The notes: generated by a model from the sequence alone, not told the origin. Positions 34,945 to 44,514 are shown, counted from the first letter of the stretch. The stretch: 64,000 bases of DNA from CAWCTD01 sp963798455 (GCA_963798455.1 CAWCTD010000003.1:1922001-1986000), one strand, 5' to 3'. Made by a program: numbers and translations.

Positions 34945-36108
34945 ATGTTGACGACCTACCGGCGACACCTGAGAAGCTGCTCCCATCGAGGCCAAGGAAG
35001 GAAATATCGTAGGTGCGCCTGCCCCATATGGGCGGATGGTTTTTTGAATGGCGTGGAGATCCGGGAATCTCTCGGGCTGAAAAACTGGGAAAAGGCACAG
35101 GAGAAGATCCGGGATTGGGAAGCACAGGGCATCGTTGTGGCCGAGAAGGACGAGCCCTTGAGCGTGTCCGATGCTCATCACAGTTTCTTGGCAGATGCGG
35201 AGGCCCGCGGACTACGGCCACCCACGCTCAAGAAGTACCGGGTCCTTTTCGCGCAGATGCAGACCTTCGCCAATCAGGAGGGCCTCCTGTTCATCAAGCA
35301 GTGGCGCCTTGATATGCTGCGCCGCTTCCGGCAGTCATGGAAGGACGGCGGTATTTCGGCTCTGAAGAAGCTCGAACGTTTGCGCGCTCTCTTTCGCTTC
35401 GCCCACGAGAGCGGATGGGTTGACTCGAATCTGGCCAGGGGACTCAAGAATCCCAAGGTGACCACCCCGCCGACGATGCCCTTCTCCCAGACTGAGATCA
35501 TTTCGATTCTCGCGGCCTGCGGCAAGTACAAGGACAACTACGGGAAACTCGACCAAGTCAACGCGCACCGGCTGAAGGCCCTGGTCCTGTTGCTTCGCTA
35601 CAGCGGCATGAGAATCGGCGACGCTGTTACCTGCGCCAAGGACCGCCTCAGCGGGGACCGACTCTTCCTCTATACCCAGAAAACGAACGTCCCGGTCAAT
35701 GTGAAGCTCCCCGCGTTCGTGGTCGAGACTCTGAACTCAGTCCCCAGCGTGAGCCAGCAGTATTTCTTCTGGACAGGCGAAGGCAGCAAGGACACGGCCA
35801 CGGGCAACTGGCGACGTGCCTTTCGGAAGCTCTTCAGGCTGGCTTCCATAAAGGGTGGTCATCCTCATCGATTCCGTGACACGTTCGCTACAGAACTCCT
35901 CCTCGCTGGTGTCCCTCTTGAGCGAGTCTCCGTGCTTCTGGCGCACAGCAGCATCCGGGTCACCGAGAAGCACTACTCGCCCTGGATTCGCGCCCGGCAG
36001 GAGCAGCTTGAGGCCGACCTTGAGCGAACATGGAGCGAAGATCCGATTGTCCTCGCCCAGACGAAGGGTACACCAGAGGTACACGGAGGAAAGGCAGTCG
36101 TCAATTGA
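34945..36108 (+). CDS. int: tyrosine site-specific integrase
   Basis: A 387-residue phage-type tyrosine recombinase that inserts the element into tRNA-Lys. Catalytic residues are visible: Arg223 in LLRYSGMRIGDA, His308 and Arg311 in HPHRFRDTFA, His334 in LLAHSSI, and the nucleophile Tyr344 in TEKHYSPW. The N-terminal SAM-like core-binding region covers about residues 75-160, and cysteines at CACPIW suggest a small N-terminal DNA-binding domain. The true start is ATG 34945; a longer ORF begins at 34756 but overlaps the excisionase-like gene. It ends 21 bp before the tRNA. Confidence 0.95.
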   Translation: MLTTYRRHLRSCSHRGQGRKYRRCACPIWADGFLNGVEIRESLGLKNWEKAQEKIRDWEAQGIVVAEKDEPLSVSDAHHSFLADAEARGLRPPTLKKYRVLFAQMQTFANQEGLLFIKQWRLDMLRRFRQSWKDGGISALKKLERLRALFRFAHESGWVDSNLARGLKNPKVTTPPTMPFSQTEIISILAACGKYKDNYGKLDQVNAHRLKALVLLLRYSGMRIGDAVTCAKDRLSGDRLFLYTQKTNVPVNVKLPAFVVETLNSVPSVSQQYFFWTGEGSKDTATGNWRRAFRKLFRLASIKGGHPHRFRDTFATELLLAGVPLERVSVLLAHSSIRVTEKHYSPWIRARQEQLEADLERTWSEDPIVLAQTKGTPEVHGGKAVVN

Positions 36109-36129
36109 TTGAAAACAAACGGCTTGGAT

Positions 36130-36205
36130 TGGTGAGCCGGGCGGGACTCGAACCCGCGACCCTCTGCTTAAAAGGCAGATGCTCTACCGCCTGAGCTACC
36201 GGCCC
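36130..36205 (-). tRNA. tRNA-Lys(UUU)
   Basis: 76 nt including encoded CCA. The acceptor strands GGGCCGG and CCGGCTC pair with one G-T; the anticodon loop CTTTTAA between TCTGC and GCAGA gives anticodon TTT. The T arm is in TTCGAGTC. Its 3' half is the attachment site of the integrative element, which sits to its left. Reading is on the minus strand. Confidence 0.97.
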
Positions 36206-36277
36206 TGCAATGGCGGGACTGCGAACACTTCGAGGATAACACAGTGCCTGCACGCGCCCAGCAGGTATACTGCTGCT

Positions 36278-38228
36278 ATGAAAGCCGTTATCGCCGTCAC
36301 CGCGTGGCTGAGCCTGGGCGCCTCCGTCGCCGCCCAGCAGGGCTGGTGGATGAAAGAACCCATACGCTGGGTCCAGACCAACCTGCGCGAGACCGACGCG
36401 GCACTCGACCCGCAACGCTTCATCACCCAGATCGCGGACTTCGATGCCAACGTCCTGCTCATGAACATGGGCGGCATCTACGCCTTCTACCCCACCAAAG
36501 TCCAGTACCACATCCCCAGTCCCCAGCTTCCTCCCGGCCGGGATACGTTCGGCGAAGTCCTCAAGGCCGCTCACGCGCGGGGCATCCGGGTGATCGGCCG
36601 CTTCGATCTCAGCAAGACGCACAAAGAGGTCTTCGATGCGAACCCGGACTGGTTCTTCAAGAAAGCCAACGGCACGCCGGCGGTCTACAACGGCCTCTAC
36701 CAGGTCTGCATCAACGGGGACTACTACCGCGTCAAGGCCATCGAGATCTTGAAAGAAGCCCTAGCGCGCTACGACGTGGACGGCCTGTTCTTCAACATGT
36801 TCGGCAACCAATCCACCGACTACAGCGGCAAACCACTGGGCATCTGCCAGTGCGACAACTGCAAGCGGCTCTTTCGCGCCCGGTTCGGCCGCGACCTGCC
36901 CACCTCGTCGGATGCCGACTACCGGGTCTTCATGCAGGAGTCGAGCCGCAGGGTGGCCGAGTCCATCGCCAGGCTGGTGAAGAGCCTCCGGCCGAACGCC
37001 GCGCTGGTGGGCACCGTGGCGGAAATTAGCGATGCGGTCTATTCCGAGTCGAACACGGCCGTGGGACGCCCCCTTCCGCTCTGGCCTTACACCTCCAGCG
37101 ACAACGTGAACCGGGCCCGCAACTCCTTCCCGGAGAAGATGGCCATCAATAGCTGCATGTCGTTCATCGACTTCCCCTGGCGCTTCGCCACCGTCCCGCC
37201 CAACGAAGTCCGCATACGGCTTTGGCAAGAACGTCGCGCACGGCGGTGCGGCGGCGCTCAACATGCACGCCACCATGGAGCAGGAAGACCGCACGGCCCT
37301 GGAGGCGGCACGGCCGATCTTCGCCTTCCTGCGCCAGCACCAGGAGAGCTACGTCGGGCAGTCAAGCGCCGCCCGCGTGCTGCTGCTGAGCCAAGCGGCC
37401 CCGGCCAACGCCTACCGGGGCTTCTTCCGCCTCCTCTCCGAAGAGCACATTCCCTTCGCGGTGGTCGACAACCTGGACTGGCTCGGCAAGCGCGAGGCCG
37501 ACCTGGTGATCGCTCCGGGCAGGGTCCCGAAACAGCTCGAACAGTATGTCCGCGAAGGAGGACGGCTTCTGGCCGCCACCGCCGCGGCCCCGCCGTTCGA
37601 AATGGAGAAGGTGGTCAAGCGCTGGACCGGCGTGCAGGGCTACTTCCGCATTCGCGACCATGCGCTCTTCCCTTCCCTCAAGAGCACGAACCTCGCCTTC
37701 CTGTACGGCGACTTCCTCGAGGTGGAAGCGAAGTCTCCCGTAACCTTCATCCCGCCGTCCATGTTCGGTCCGCCGGAATTGGTACACGTGGATTGGAAAG
37801 ACACCGACGCTCCCGGCCTGGTCCTGCGCGACTACGGCAAAGGCAGGATCGCGTGGCTGCCTTGGGACATCGGCGCTCTCTACTATCTGCACAGCTCTGA
37901 AGCTCACGCCGGCCTGGTGCGGGATCTGATCGATCACCTGCTGCCGCACGGCCGGCAGGTGAAGACCAACGCCCATCCGTTGGTGGAGATCACGTGGATG
38001 CGCCGGCAGGACCGTTACCAGATGCATTTCATCAACCTCTCGGGCCACTCCGAGACCGCTTATTTCGATCCCATACCCATGAATTCGATCCGGGTCGAGG
38101 TGATGGGCGGGTTCCGCACGGCGCGCTCACTCACCACGGGCAAGGACCTCCCCGTCTCCAACTCGGGCGGCTACGCCCAGTTCACGCTGCCGGTCCTGCG
38201 ACAATATGAGCTTGTAGAGCTTCGCTAG
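36278..38228 (+). pseudogene. GHL6-like putative glycoside hydrolase, single frameshift
   Basis: About 650 codons once one extra base is removed. The first part has a signal peptide (MKAVIAVTAWLSLGASVAAQ) and a barrel with WMKEPIRWVQTNL, FYPTKVQYH and a cysteine cluster GICQCDNCKRLFRARFG like the hypothetical glycoside hydrolase family 6. After an extra base near 37228 (TGGCAAGAACGTC; without one G it reads WQNVAHGGAAALNMH) the frame goes on through NMHATMEQEDRTALEAARPI and a beta-galactosidase-trimerisation/amidotransferase-like part (GREADLVIAPGRVPKQLEQY region) to a beta-sandwich end. Role: possibly a secreted sugar-processing enzyme. The frameshift may be real or a sequencing error. Confidence 0.72.
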
Positions 38229-38234
38229 AGGACC

Positions 38235-39404
38235 ATGACCGACCGAGAACGGCTCGATATCGAAGACATCCACCAGCGCGCGGACGCGTTCCGAAAGCAG
38301 CTCGACGCCGTCAAACGCCGGCTGGGGAGCAAGGATCTGCACTGGTATCCCTACGACACGCTCCTGGTGTTCCCGGTGCTGGAGAAGATGCTCTCCAGCG
38401 ACCATCGTTATCTCCTGGAGCTGGCCCGCGCGCGGCCGGTGCTCGACATCGGATGCGGCGATGGGGACATGTCTTTCCTGTTCGAATCGCTCGGTTGCCG
38501 GGTACAGGCAATCGACCACTCTGGGACGAATTACAACCAGATGCGCGGCGTGGCCGCGCTCAAACAGGCGCTGGATTCGTCGGTGAGGACCTTCGACGTC
38601 AATCTCGACCAGCCGTTTGCGCTACCGCAGAGCGGTTACGGACTGACCTTCTGCCTGGGGCTGCTGTACCACTTGAAGAACCCGTACTATCTGCTCGAGA
38701 CGCTCGCTAAAGCAACGCATTACTGCCTGCTGAGCACGCGCGTGGCCAGGCTGACGCCGGACCACCAGACCGATCTGCATGACTTGCCCGTGGCCTACCT
38801 GCTGGACGAGTGCGAGGCCAACAACGACCCGACCAACTTCTGGATCTTTTCGGAGACCGGGTTCAGACGGATTCTGAAGCGAACTGGCTGGGAAATTTGC
38901 GACTACCTGACTACGGGCTGTCAGGACGACTCGGACCCCTCCAGCGCCCAGCACGACCAGCGCGCCTTTTGCCTGCTGAGAAGTCCCGTGTACGACCGGA
39001 AGTGGAGCGTCGCGCTGGTCGACGGCTGGCACCCCATGGAGGCGGGACATTTCCGCTGGACCGCCAAGCGATTCTCGGTGCGGCTGGAAACGGCAGCGCC
39101 GTGTTCCTGCGCCTTCCTGTCACTGGCCTTCTATCTGCCGGATGAACTGGGTCCTGTCACTCTCAGCGCCAAGCTGAATGGCTGCGAGCTTCCGCCCCAG
39201 ACCTTCCGCCGCGCTGGCCAGAACCGGTACCGCCAGCCTCTGCCGCCGGGAGTGCTCGCGAGCGGAACCGCCGAAGTCGAGTTCACTTTGGACAAAGCGG
39301 TCCCGCCCCGGCCCGAGGATCAGCGGGAGCTGGGGCTGGTGGTCTCCTTCGCGCGGGAGGGTTGCGCCGTCAGTGACTCGAACCTGCCGCTGGAACTGGA
39401 GTGA
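38235..39404 (+). CDS. class I SAM-dependent methyltransferase with C-terminal beta domain
   Basis: A 389-residue protein. The methyltransferase fold has motif I VLDIGCGDGDMSFLF, then VQAIDHSG and LTFCLGLLYHLKNPYYLL. Residues about 260-389 form an extra beta-sandwich-like domain (VTLSAKLNGCELPPQTFRRA, then GTAEVEFTLDKAVPP) that probably binds a sugar or protein. The substrate is unknown; neighbours in sugar metabolism suggest a glycan or sugar. It starts 6 bp after the GHL6-like gene. Its last 219 bp are repeated at 42660-42878. Confidence 0.87.
   Translation: MTDRERLDIEDIHQRADAFRKQLDAVKRRLGSKDLHWYPYDTLLVFPVLEKMLSSDHRYLLELARARPVLDIGCGDGDMSFLFESLGCRVQAIDHSGTNYNQMRGVAALKQALDSSVRTFDVNLDQPFALPQSGYGLTFCLGLLYHLKNPYYLLETLAKATHYCLLSTRVARLTPDHQTDLHDLPVAYLLDECEANNDPTNFWIFSETGFRRILKRTGWEICDYLTTGCQDDSDPSSAQHDQRAFCLLRSPVYDRKWSVALVDGWHPMEAGHFRWTAKRFSVRLETAAPCSCAFLSLAFYLPDELGPVTLSAKLNGCELPPQTFRRAGQNRYRQPLPPGVLASGTAEVEFTLDKAVPPRPEDQRELGLVVSFAREGCAVSDSNLPLELE
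39186..39404 (+). repeat. 219-bp direct repeat, copy 1 (3' end of the methyltransferase)
   Basis: Collinear without gaps with 42660-42878 (constant offset 3474), with about ten to fifteen base differences. It encodes the last 73 codons of the methyltransferase. Confidence 0.95.
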
Positions 39405-39412
39405 GCTCCCCC

Positions 39413-40360
39413 CTATAGCCTTCCTAGGTAGGCGAGATTAATCGCCATTGCTTGGTAGAAGGATCGCTGGAGAGCAGTACTCCCTGAGCCCTTGATCGCG
39501 GATTGCACCGTTGCGCCGGCTGGCGCTGTTCCGGCAAGCTGCTCAGCGAGGGCGGTAAGCCGCGCCCGTTCGCTTGCGAATTCCGGCAGCGAGGCGGCCT
39601 GGACGAGTTCCTGCCGTACGGCGTAGATCAGTTGAGACGCCTGGCCGTAGGCAGGGATCTCAATCTTAGGGCCGATGATCACTGGCTGAACCGAGTTGTT
39701 TTCAAAGCTCCAGGCCGCTTCGAATTTTTGCACTAGCCACATCGACATATGCATGCTATTGGGCACAATCGCATCATCGCCGGGGTACGCTTGGACATAA
39801 GCTCTGCTCAAGCCTGGAAGCAGCGGTACACGGAACCAAAACGGGCCGGCGCTCTGCCCGGGCTTCAGATCCTCGAGGTAGTTGGACCACCAGTTGTAGC
39901 GGGGCGGGGTGCCCCACCCAGCCATTGACGCTGCGCCTTGCCGGAAGGAGACCGGCGTCACGATGTCAGTCAGGACCTCCGGCTTCTGCATCGCAACCGC
40001 GAAAAGGTTAATAGACTGCTTCGCGTTCGGACCGTTCGTTAGCATATAGCTGTATTTCACCTTGTCGCCGTCGAGTTCCACCGACGACGCGATCTGCGGG
40101 TCGAGGTTGGTCAGAAGCGGAACACGGTACTGAACGGCCGCCCCCGACGCATCTTTCGTCCCGATGACGATTTGTTTCTGAACGGTGTCGAGAAAGAAGT
40201 CGTCGCCGGGTTCCGGCGTCGCCGGAGGAGCGGGTCTTGCCCCTAACGCCTTGAATGTTATTCGAGGCTGCTCCGTCGCGCCTTGTGCCGGCGTCTTGTC
40301 CTGCGCAGAGAGTGAAAGCACTACGGCACAGAGCGCCACACTCAAGAGGGTCTTAGCCAT
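39413..40360 (-). CDS. secreted protein, unknown function
   Basis: A 315-residue exported protein starting at ATG 40360 after GGAGAGGAG (an ATG at 40378 is an alternative). The signal peptide is MAKTLLSVALCAVVLSLSAQ. The mature protein has VQYRVPLLTNLDPQIASSVE, YSYMLTNGPNAKQSINLFAV and PFWFRVPLLPGLSRAYVQAY, beta-rich segments without a family name known to me, and a helical C-terminus (RARLTALAEQLAGTAPAGA). It lies just after a truncated gene on the same strand, 17 bp apart. Confidence 0.75.
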   Translation of the reverse strand: MAKTLLSVALCAVVLSLSAQDKTPAQGATEQPRITFKALGARPAPPATPEPGDDFFLDTVQKQIVIGTKDASGAAVQYRVPLLTNLDPQIASSVELDGDKVKYSYMLTNGPNAKQSINLFAVAMQKPEVLTDIVTPVSFRQGAASMAGWGTPPRYNWWSNYLEDLKPGQSAGPFWFRVPLLPGLSRAYVQAYPGDDAIVPNSMHMSMWLVQKFEAAWSFENNSVQPVIIGPKIEIPAYGQASQLIYAVRQELVQAASLPEFASERARLTALAEQLAGTAPAGATVQSAIKGSGSTALQRSFYQAMAINLAYLGRL

Positions 40361-40377
40361 GACGTTTCTCCTCTCCA

Positions 40378-40790
40378 TTAGTAGCTGAACCGCAGATGGT
40401 ACTGATCAACCTCTACCCACGGGTTGGCCCCATACATGGCTGCAATGTCGAAGAACAACTGTCGTTGCGTAGGCGTACCCAGGAACTGGAAGGGCATGTC
40501 GGCGTTCAAACCAAACATATGTGCGTCGTGTGGGTGGTTCCAGTTCGGTCCCTTCGGAGGGCCAAGGTCGAAGATCCCTCCCCATGGGAGGCTCATGTCG
40601 TTCACCCCAGGTCGCAAGCCAGTCTGGCTATAAAAGTCCGCACAAATCTGTTGGATTTTGCTCACCGCGTTGGGGGTACCCCAGTGGTTTTGCTGATGTC
40701 GAGGCAGCCATCCCTCTAGACTATAGTATGGACTCTCCGGCAGCCAGGTGAAGTAAGGAGTGTAGACCCTGACCTGAATGTCGGGTGGAA
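40378..40790 (-). pseudogene. 5'-truncated zinc-peptidase-like gene
   Basis: The minus-strand frame reads naturally from about IQVRVYTPYFTWLPESPYY (near 40785) through WGTPNAVSKIQQICADFYS and GVNDMSLPWGGIFDL to NHPHDAHMFGLNADM and the end HLRFSY. The last motif (His, His, Gly, Asp spacing) resembles the zinc site of M15/M74 murein endopeptidases, with the catalytic N-terminus lost. No start codon or ribosome site fits the upstream end, and the plus-strand radical SAM gene begins close by, so the 5' part was probably lost at a junction. Confidence 0.5.
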
Positions 40791-40918
40791 TGAGGCACCT
40801 CCTGGTTTTCGATGCTTTGCGGTGGCAGAGATGGCCACTTCTTCCGCCCGACGGAGTCGCACGAGAAGGAAAGGATGAGGAAAACCCGCTCCAACGGAGG
40901 CGACCGGACGTAGAATGG

Positions 40919-42328
40919 ATGTTGCCCAGAATGGGAGAAACGGAAATCCTGGATGGAACCGTGATTGGCGCCTGGTTTCATCGCTTCATCCCCGCTTGCC
41001 TGTACGGCGGCCGGACGGTGTTTCCCGCGTTATCGAGCATCGACCGCAAACTTCAGCGGTGCCGCAGCGCAGAGGTCGCAGCTGCAGTGCTGGAGAAAGC
41101 CAAACCGGGTCTCTATGCTATCCTCCGCGCGCGTCTCGACATCCCGGTGGCCCAGGCGCTGGCGCTCAAGATCCTCAACATCTTCATGACGAGGTATCAC
41201 CTCTTTGCTCGGAGCGCGACTGTGCTCTCCCGGCCGATCGGCCTTGTCGTCGATCCCTCGAACATGTGCCTACTCGCCTGTCCGGGTTGCGTCCATTCTG
41301 CTCGTTCCAAGGCGCTGAATCTTTTCGATTGGCCTCAGGGCACGTTGTCGGAAGACCGGTTCTCGGCACTGCTGCGGCTTTACGGTCCCTATGCCATAGG
41401 GATCTACTTCTGCAATTACGGCGAGCCGCTGCTCAACCTCGCTACGCCGAAGCTCATACGCTTAGCGAAGAAGTACCTGCTGTGGACGGCGTTGTCGACA
41501 AGTCTTTCGGTCAAGCGGTTCGACCCGGAGGTCTGGCTCGAATCGGGGCTCGATTTCATGATCCTCGCCATCGACGGGGCTACACAGGCCGTCTACGAAC
41601 GGTTCCGTCGCAATGGCGACCTGCAACTCGTTTTTGGCAACATCCGCAAACTGGTCGATGCTCGGCGCCACCGGATCAGGCGCGCGCCGGTGTTGTGCTG
41701 GAACTTCCTGGCGTTTGAACACAACGCCCACGAGATTCCCCTGGCGCTGCGGACCGCGCGCCGACTCGGGGTCGACCAGTTCCGGGTTGTGGAACCCTTC
41801 GATGTGAGATGGGACGACCCGGAGATGCGCGCAGCCGGGGTGAAGACGGGCATCCAGCGATTGCATTGGCTGTCCGCCTTAAAGCCGAGCACAAACTGGA
41901 ATCCGTTTCCGGATAGCATAGACGCCGCGACGATCGCGCGTGCGCTCGACACTCCGTGGAACGGCTCTGCCGCGGGCGAGGCACCGGCGGGCCCGGGCCC
42001 GACTTGCCACTGGCTGTACAAGAACATGGTGATGGACGCGACGGGCAGGATCATGCCTTGCTGCGGTGCCCCCCGGGCGGACGTCGAATTGGTTTTCGGG
42101 ACGTTTGACGGCAGCGGCGGCGACCAGTTCAACTCCGAAAAGTATCGCCAGGCAAGATCGTTCTTCTCGTCCGCGGCTTCCGCTTCCGTCGGCGCGCCGT
42201 ACTGCACGAATTGCGTCTGGGACCACACTGCCGGAAACATCGGCAGCCGGGAGATCCGGCAGTATTTTCAGGCGGCGGATGCGGCGCTGTTCGGTCACCG
42301 GACCCTGAATGTTCTGTCCGGCTGGTGA
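40919..42328 (+). CDS. radical SAM/SPASM-domain protein
   Basis: A 469-residue enzyme. The radical SAM cluster is CLLACPGC, CxxxCxxC at Cys117, Cys121 and Cys124; FCNYGEPLL, LDFMILAIDGATQAVYERFR follow. The C-terminal SPASM-like region has CHWLYKNMVMDATGRIMPCC and CTNCVWDHTAGNIG, binding a further iron-sulfur cluster. Such enzymes often modify peptides or carry out sugar/glycan dehydrogenation; no precursor peptide is visible next to it. The start is ATG 40919, with ATG 40931 an alternative; the longer ORF to 40778 overlaps unlikely sequence. It lies in a segment absent from the second repeat copy. Confidence 0.85.
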   Translation: MLPRMGETEILDGTVIGAWFHRFIPACLYGGRTVFPALSSIDRKLQRCRSAEVAAAVLEKAKPGLYAILRARLDIPVAQALALKILNIFMTRYHLFARSATVLSRPIGLVVDPSNMCLLACPGCVHSARSKALNLFDWPQGTLSEDRFSALLRLYGPYAIGIYFCNYGEPLLNLATPKLIRLAKKYLLWTALSTSLSVKRFDPEVWLESGLDFMILAIDGATQAVYERFRRNGDLQLVFGNIRKLVDARRHRIRRAPVLCWNFLAFEHNAHEIPLALRTARRLGVDQFRVVEPFDVRWDDPEMRAAGVKTGIQRLHWLSALKPSTNWNPFPDSIDAATIARALDTPWNGSAAGEAPAGPGPTCHWLYKNMVMDATGRIMPCCGAPRADVELVFGTFDGSGGDQFNSEKYRQARSFFSSAASASVGAPYCTNCVWDHTAGNIGSREIRQYFQAADAALFGHRTLNVLSGW

Positions 42329-42625
42329 AGCCGGGCGCGGCGTTTATCGCGGGGGTATTCGTTGTAAGCCTGTGTCGCATTGTGTGACTGTCCTTCCGTG
42401 TGGAGTGCAGCGCTCATGTGAAATTTGTCAAGGTTCGATTTGCATAGTGCGATGAATCCTTGTGACCTTGAGGACTGCGGAAGGTTATCAGGTTATCCCG
42501 GACGGGAATAGCAGCCAGGAAGCATCTGCAGGTCTGGGCGCTTGCCCATGCACTGTCGGGTATCAGGGCTCGCCGGGACTGGAGGGATCGGATTGTCAAT
42601 CATCGAGTGCTCTTGTGCTTCTGTG

Positions 42626-42878
42626 GCCCGTGACCCCACGGGCGACACTCAACGGCCATGAGCTTCCGCCCCAGACGTTCCGCCGCGCTGGCCAGAACCG
42701 GTACCGCCAGCCTCTGCCGCCGGGAGTGCTCGCGAGCGGAACCGCCGAAGTCGAGTTCACTTTGGACAAAGCAGTCCCCGCCAGGCCCGAGGATCGGCGG
42801 GAGCTGGGGCTGGTGGTCTCCTTCGCGCGGGAGGGTTGCGCCGTCAGTGACTCGAACCTGCCCCTCGAATTAGAATAA
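42626..42878 (+). pseudogene. 3' remnant of a methyltransferase gene (repeat copy 2)
   Basis: Encodes LNGHELPPQTFRRAGQNRYR and the rest of the beta domain of the methyltransferase at 38235-39404, with the stop codon TAA in the place of TGA. Upstream homology fades at about 42626; from 42329 to 42625 no gene is seen. The downstream isomerase-like gene starts 5 bp after the stop, which is the spacing one would expect of the ancestral gene order. Confidence 0.8.
42660..42878 (+). repeat. 219-bp direct repeat, copy 2
   Basis: Second copy of 39186-39404. The two copies bracket the three-gene segment 39405-42625. Confidence 0.95.
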
Positions 42879-42883
42879 GGAGC

Positions 42884-44514
42884 ATGACACAGCCCATCAT
42901 TCTTATCGCTAGTGGAGACCTGCGTTCATCCGCCAACCAGGTTTGCTGGGAAGCCCAGCAGAAGGTCGAGGAGGCTGTCACCGCCGCGGTCCGGCGCGAA
43001 GGCCGCGATATCCGCCGCGGGCACCCCTACGTACCCGACAAGGGCCACGGGTTCATCGACAGCCAGAAGTACGGCATGGAGGTGTTCCGCCAGATCCCGC
43101 CGGACGCGCCGCTGATGGTCGTGGAGGCGGTCTGGCAGTACAGCCATCACGTGCTGCACGGTCTGTGGACGCACCGCGGGCCCGATCCTCACGGTGGCCA
43201 ACTGGAGCGGCGAGTGGCCCGGCCTGGTGGGCATGTTGAATCTGAACGGCTGCCTCACCAAGGCCGGCATCCCTTACAGCACGCTGTGGAGCGACGATTT
43301 CACCGACGACGTTCTTCCTCGGCGGGCTTGCGGCACTGGCTGCGCGGGCGAGCAGGTGGTCCACGACACCAGCCACGTCCGCCGCCTGCAGGGCGTCCGG
43401 CTGCCCGCCGACGCCGCGGAGATCGGGCGCCGAACTTGCCGCCGGACCTGCGCCGCGACAAGGCCATCATGGGCATCTTCGACGAGGGCTGCATGGGGAT
43501 GTACAACGCCATCATCCCCGACGAGCTGCTGCACGCCACGGGCGTGTTCAAGGAGCGGCTCAGCCAGTCCGCGCTGTACGCCGAGATGCTGCAGGTCACC
43601 GACGACGGAGGCGCAGGCCGTCCGCACCTGGCTGGATCGCCAAGGGCATGCGCTTCGTCACCGGGCCGGACCCGGAAACGGACCTGACCGAGGCACAGGT
43701 CCTGGGCCAGTGCAAGATGTACATCGCCGCGCTGCGCATCGCGGACGAGTTCGGCTGCGACGTCGATCGGCATCCAGTACCAGCAGGGGCTCAAGGACCT
43801 GGCTGCCGGCGTCGGATCTGGTCGAGGGTCTGCTCAACAACGTGGACCGCCCGCCGGTCGCGGACGCCGGCGACCGGAACGGATGCTGTACGAGGGCCAG
43901 GCGCTGCCGCACTTCAACGAGGTGGACGAGTGCGCCGGCCTGGACGCGCTGGTCACCAACCGGATCTGGCGCAGGCTGGGCTTCGATCCCGAGACCACGC
44001 TGCACGATGTCCGCTACGGCGAGAAGTTACCGGCTCAACGGGCAAGAGGAGTTCGTCTGGGTGTTCGAGATTTCCGGCGCGGTGCCGCCCGCAGCACTTG
44101 ATCGGCGGCTACGCGGGCGCGGTCGAGCGACCGGCAGCCTCCCATGTACTTCCGCCTGGGCGGCGGAACGCTGAAGGGCATCAGCAAGCCGGGCGAGATC
44201 GTCTGGAGCCGCGTGTTCGTGGAAGGACGGCGCGCTGAAGGCGGACATCGGGCGCGCCAAGGCCGTCGCGCTGCCGGCGGAGGAGACGCGAGCGCCGCTG
44301 GGCTGCATCACCACGCCGCAGTGGCCGATGATGCACGCTGTCACCTACGGCGTCACGCGCGACCAGTTCATGGCCAGGCACAAGGCCAACCACATCCAGG
44401 TCGCCTACGCGCCCGATGCCGAGGGCGCCAACCTGGCGCTGGCGGCCAAGGCCGCGATGTTCCAGCGAGATGGGCCTCGAAGTCTGCCTCTGCGGCACGG
44501 AAAACGGCTTGTAG
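42884..44514 (+). pseudogene. L-fucose/L-arabinose isomerase-like gene with many +1 insertions
   Basis: The frames together encode a complete protein of about 540 residues: MTQPIILIASGDLRSSANQV, DKGHGFIDSQKYGMEVFRQ, NWSGEWPGLVGMLNLNG, KAIMGIFDEGCMGMYNAI, VTNRIWRRLGFDPETTL, QPPMYFRLGGGTLKGIS and a final TENGL. These match the fucose isomerase-like fold and suggest sugar isomerisation. At least twelve frame breaks are each explained by one extra base, for example near 43179 (CGCGGG for CGCGG), 43426, 43445, 43606, 43645, 43763, 44028, 44128 and 44222. There are no substitution stops. It is either recently disabled or carries sequencing insertions. Confidence 0.8.

Larger units (their letters stand above)
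27101..36159. mobile_element. 9.06-kb integrative element in tRNA-Lys
   Basis: Both ends carry the same 30-bp sequence (27101-27130 and 36130-36159), which is the 3' end of the tRNA-Lys gene. The whole tRNA is kept at the right end, with the tyrosine integrase gene ending 21 bp from it. Inside are a serine recombinase, two HTH regulators, a replication-type HTH protein, an HNH-like protein, an acidic coiled-coil protein and several unknowns. No capsid, tail, relaxase or type IV secretion gene is seen, so it is probably a satellite or mobilisable island that relies on other elements. Confidence 0.92.

Noticed and set aside
40778..40918. N-terminal extension of the radical SAM protein
   Set aside because: It overlaps the truncated minus-strand gene and does not resemble the family N-terminus; ATG 40919 is preferred.
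43194..44174. 326-aa ORF in the isomerase-like region
   Set aside because: It mixes the true frame with shifted sequence; the real protein is spread over several frames.
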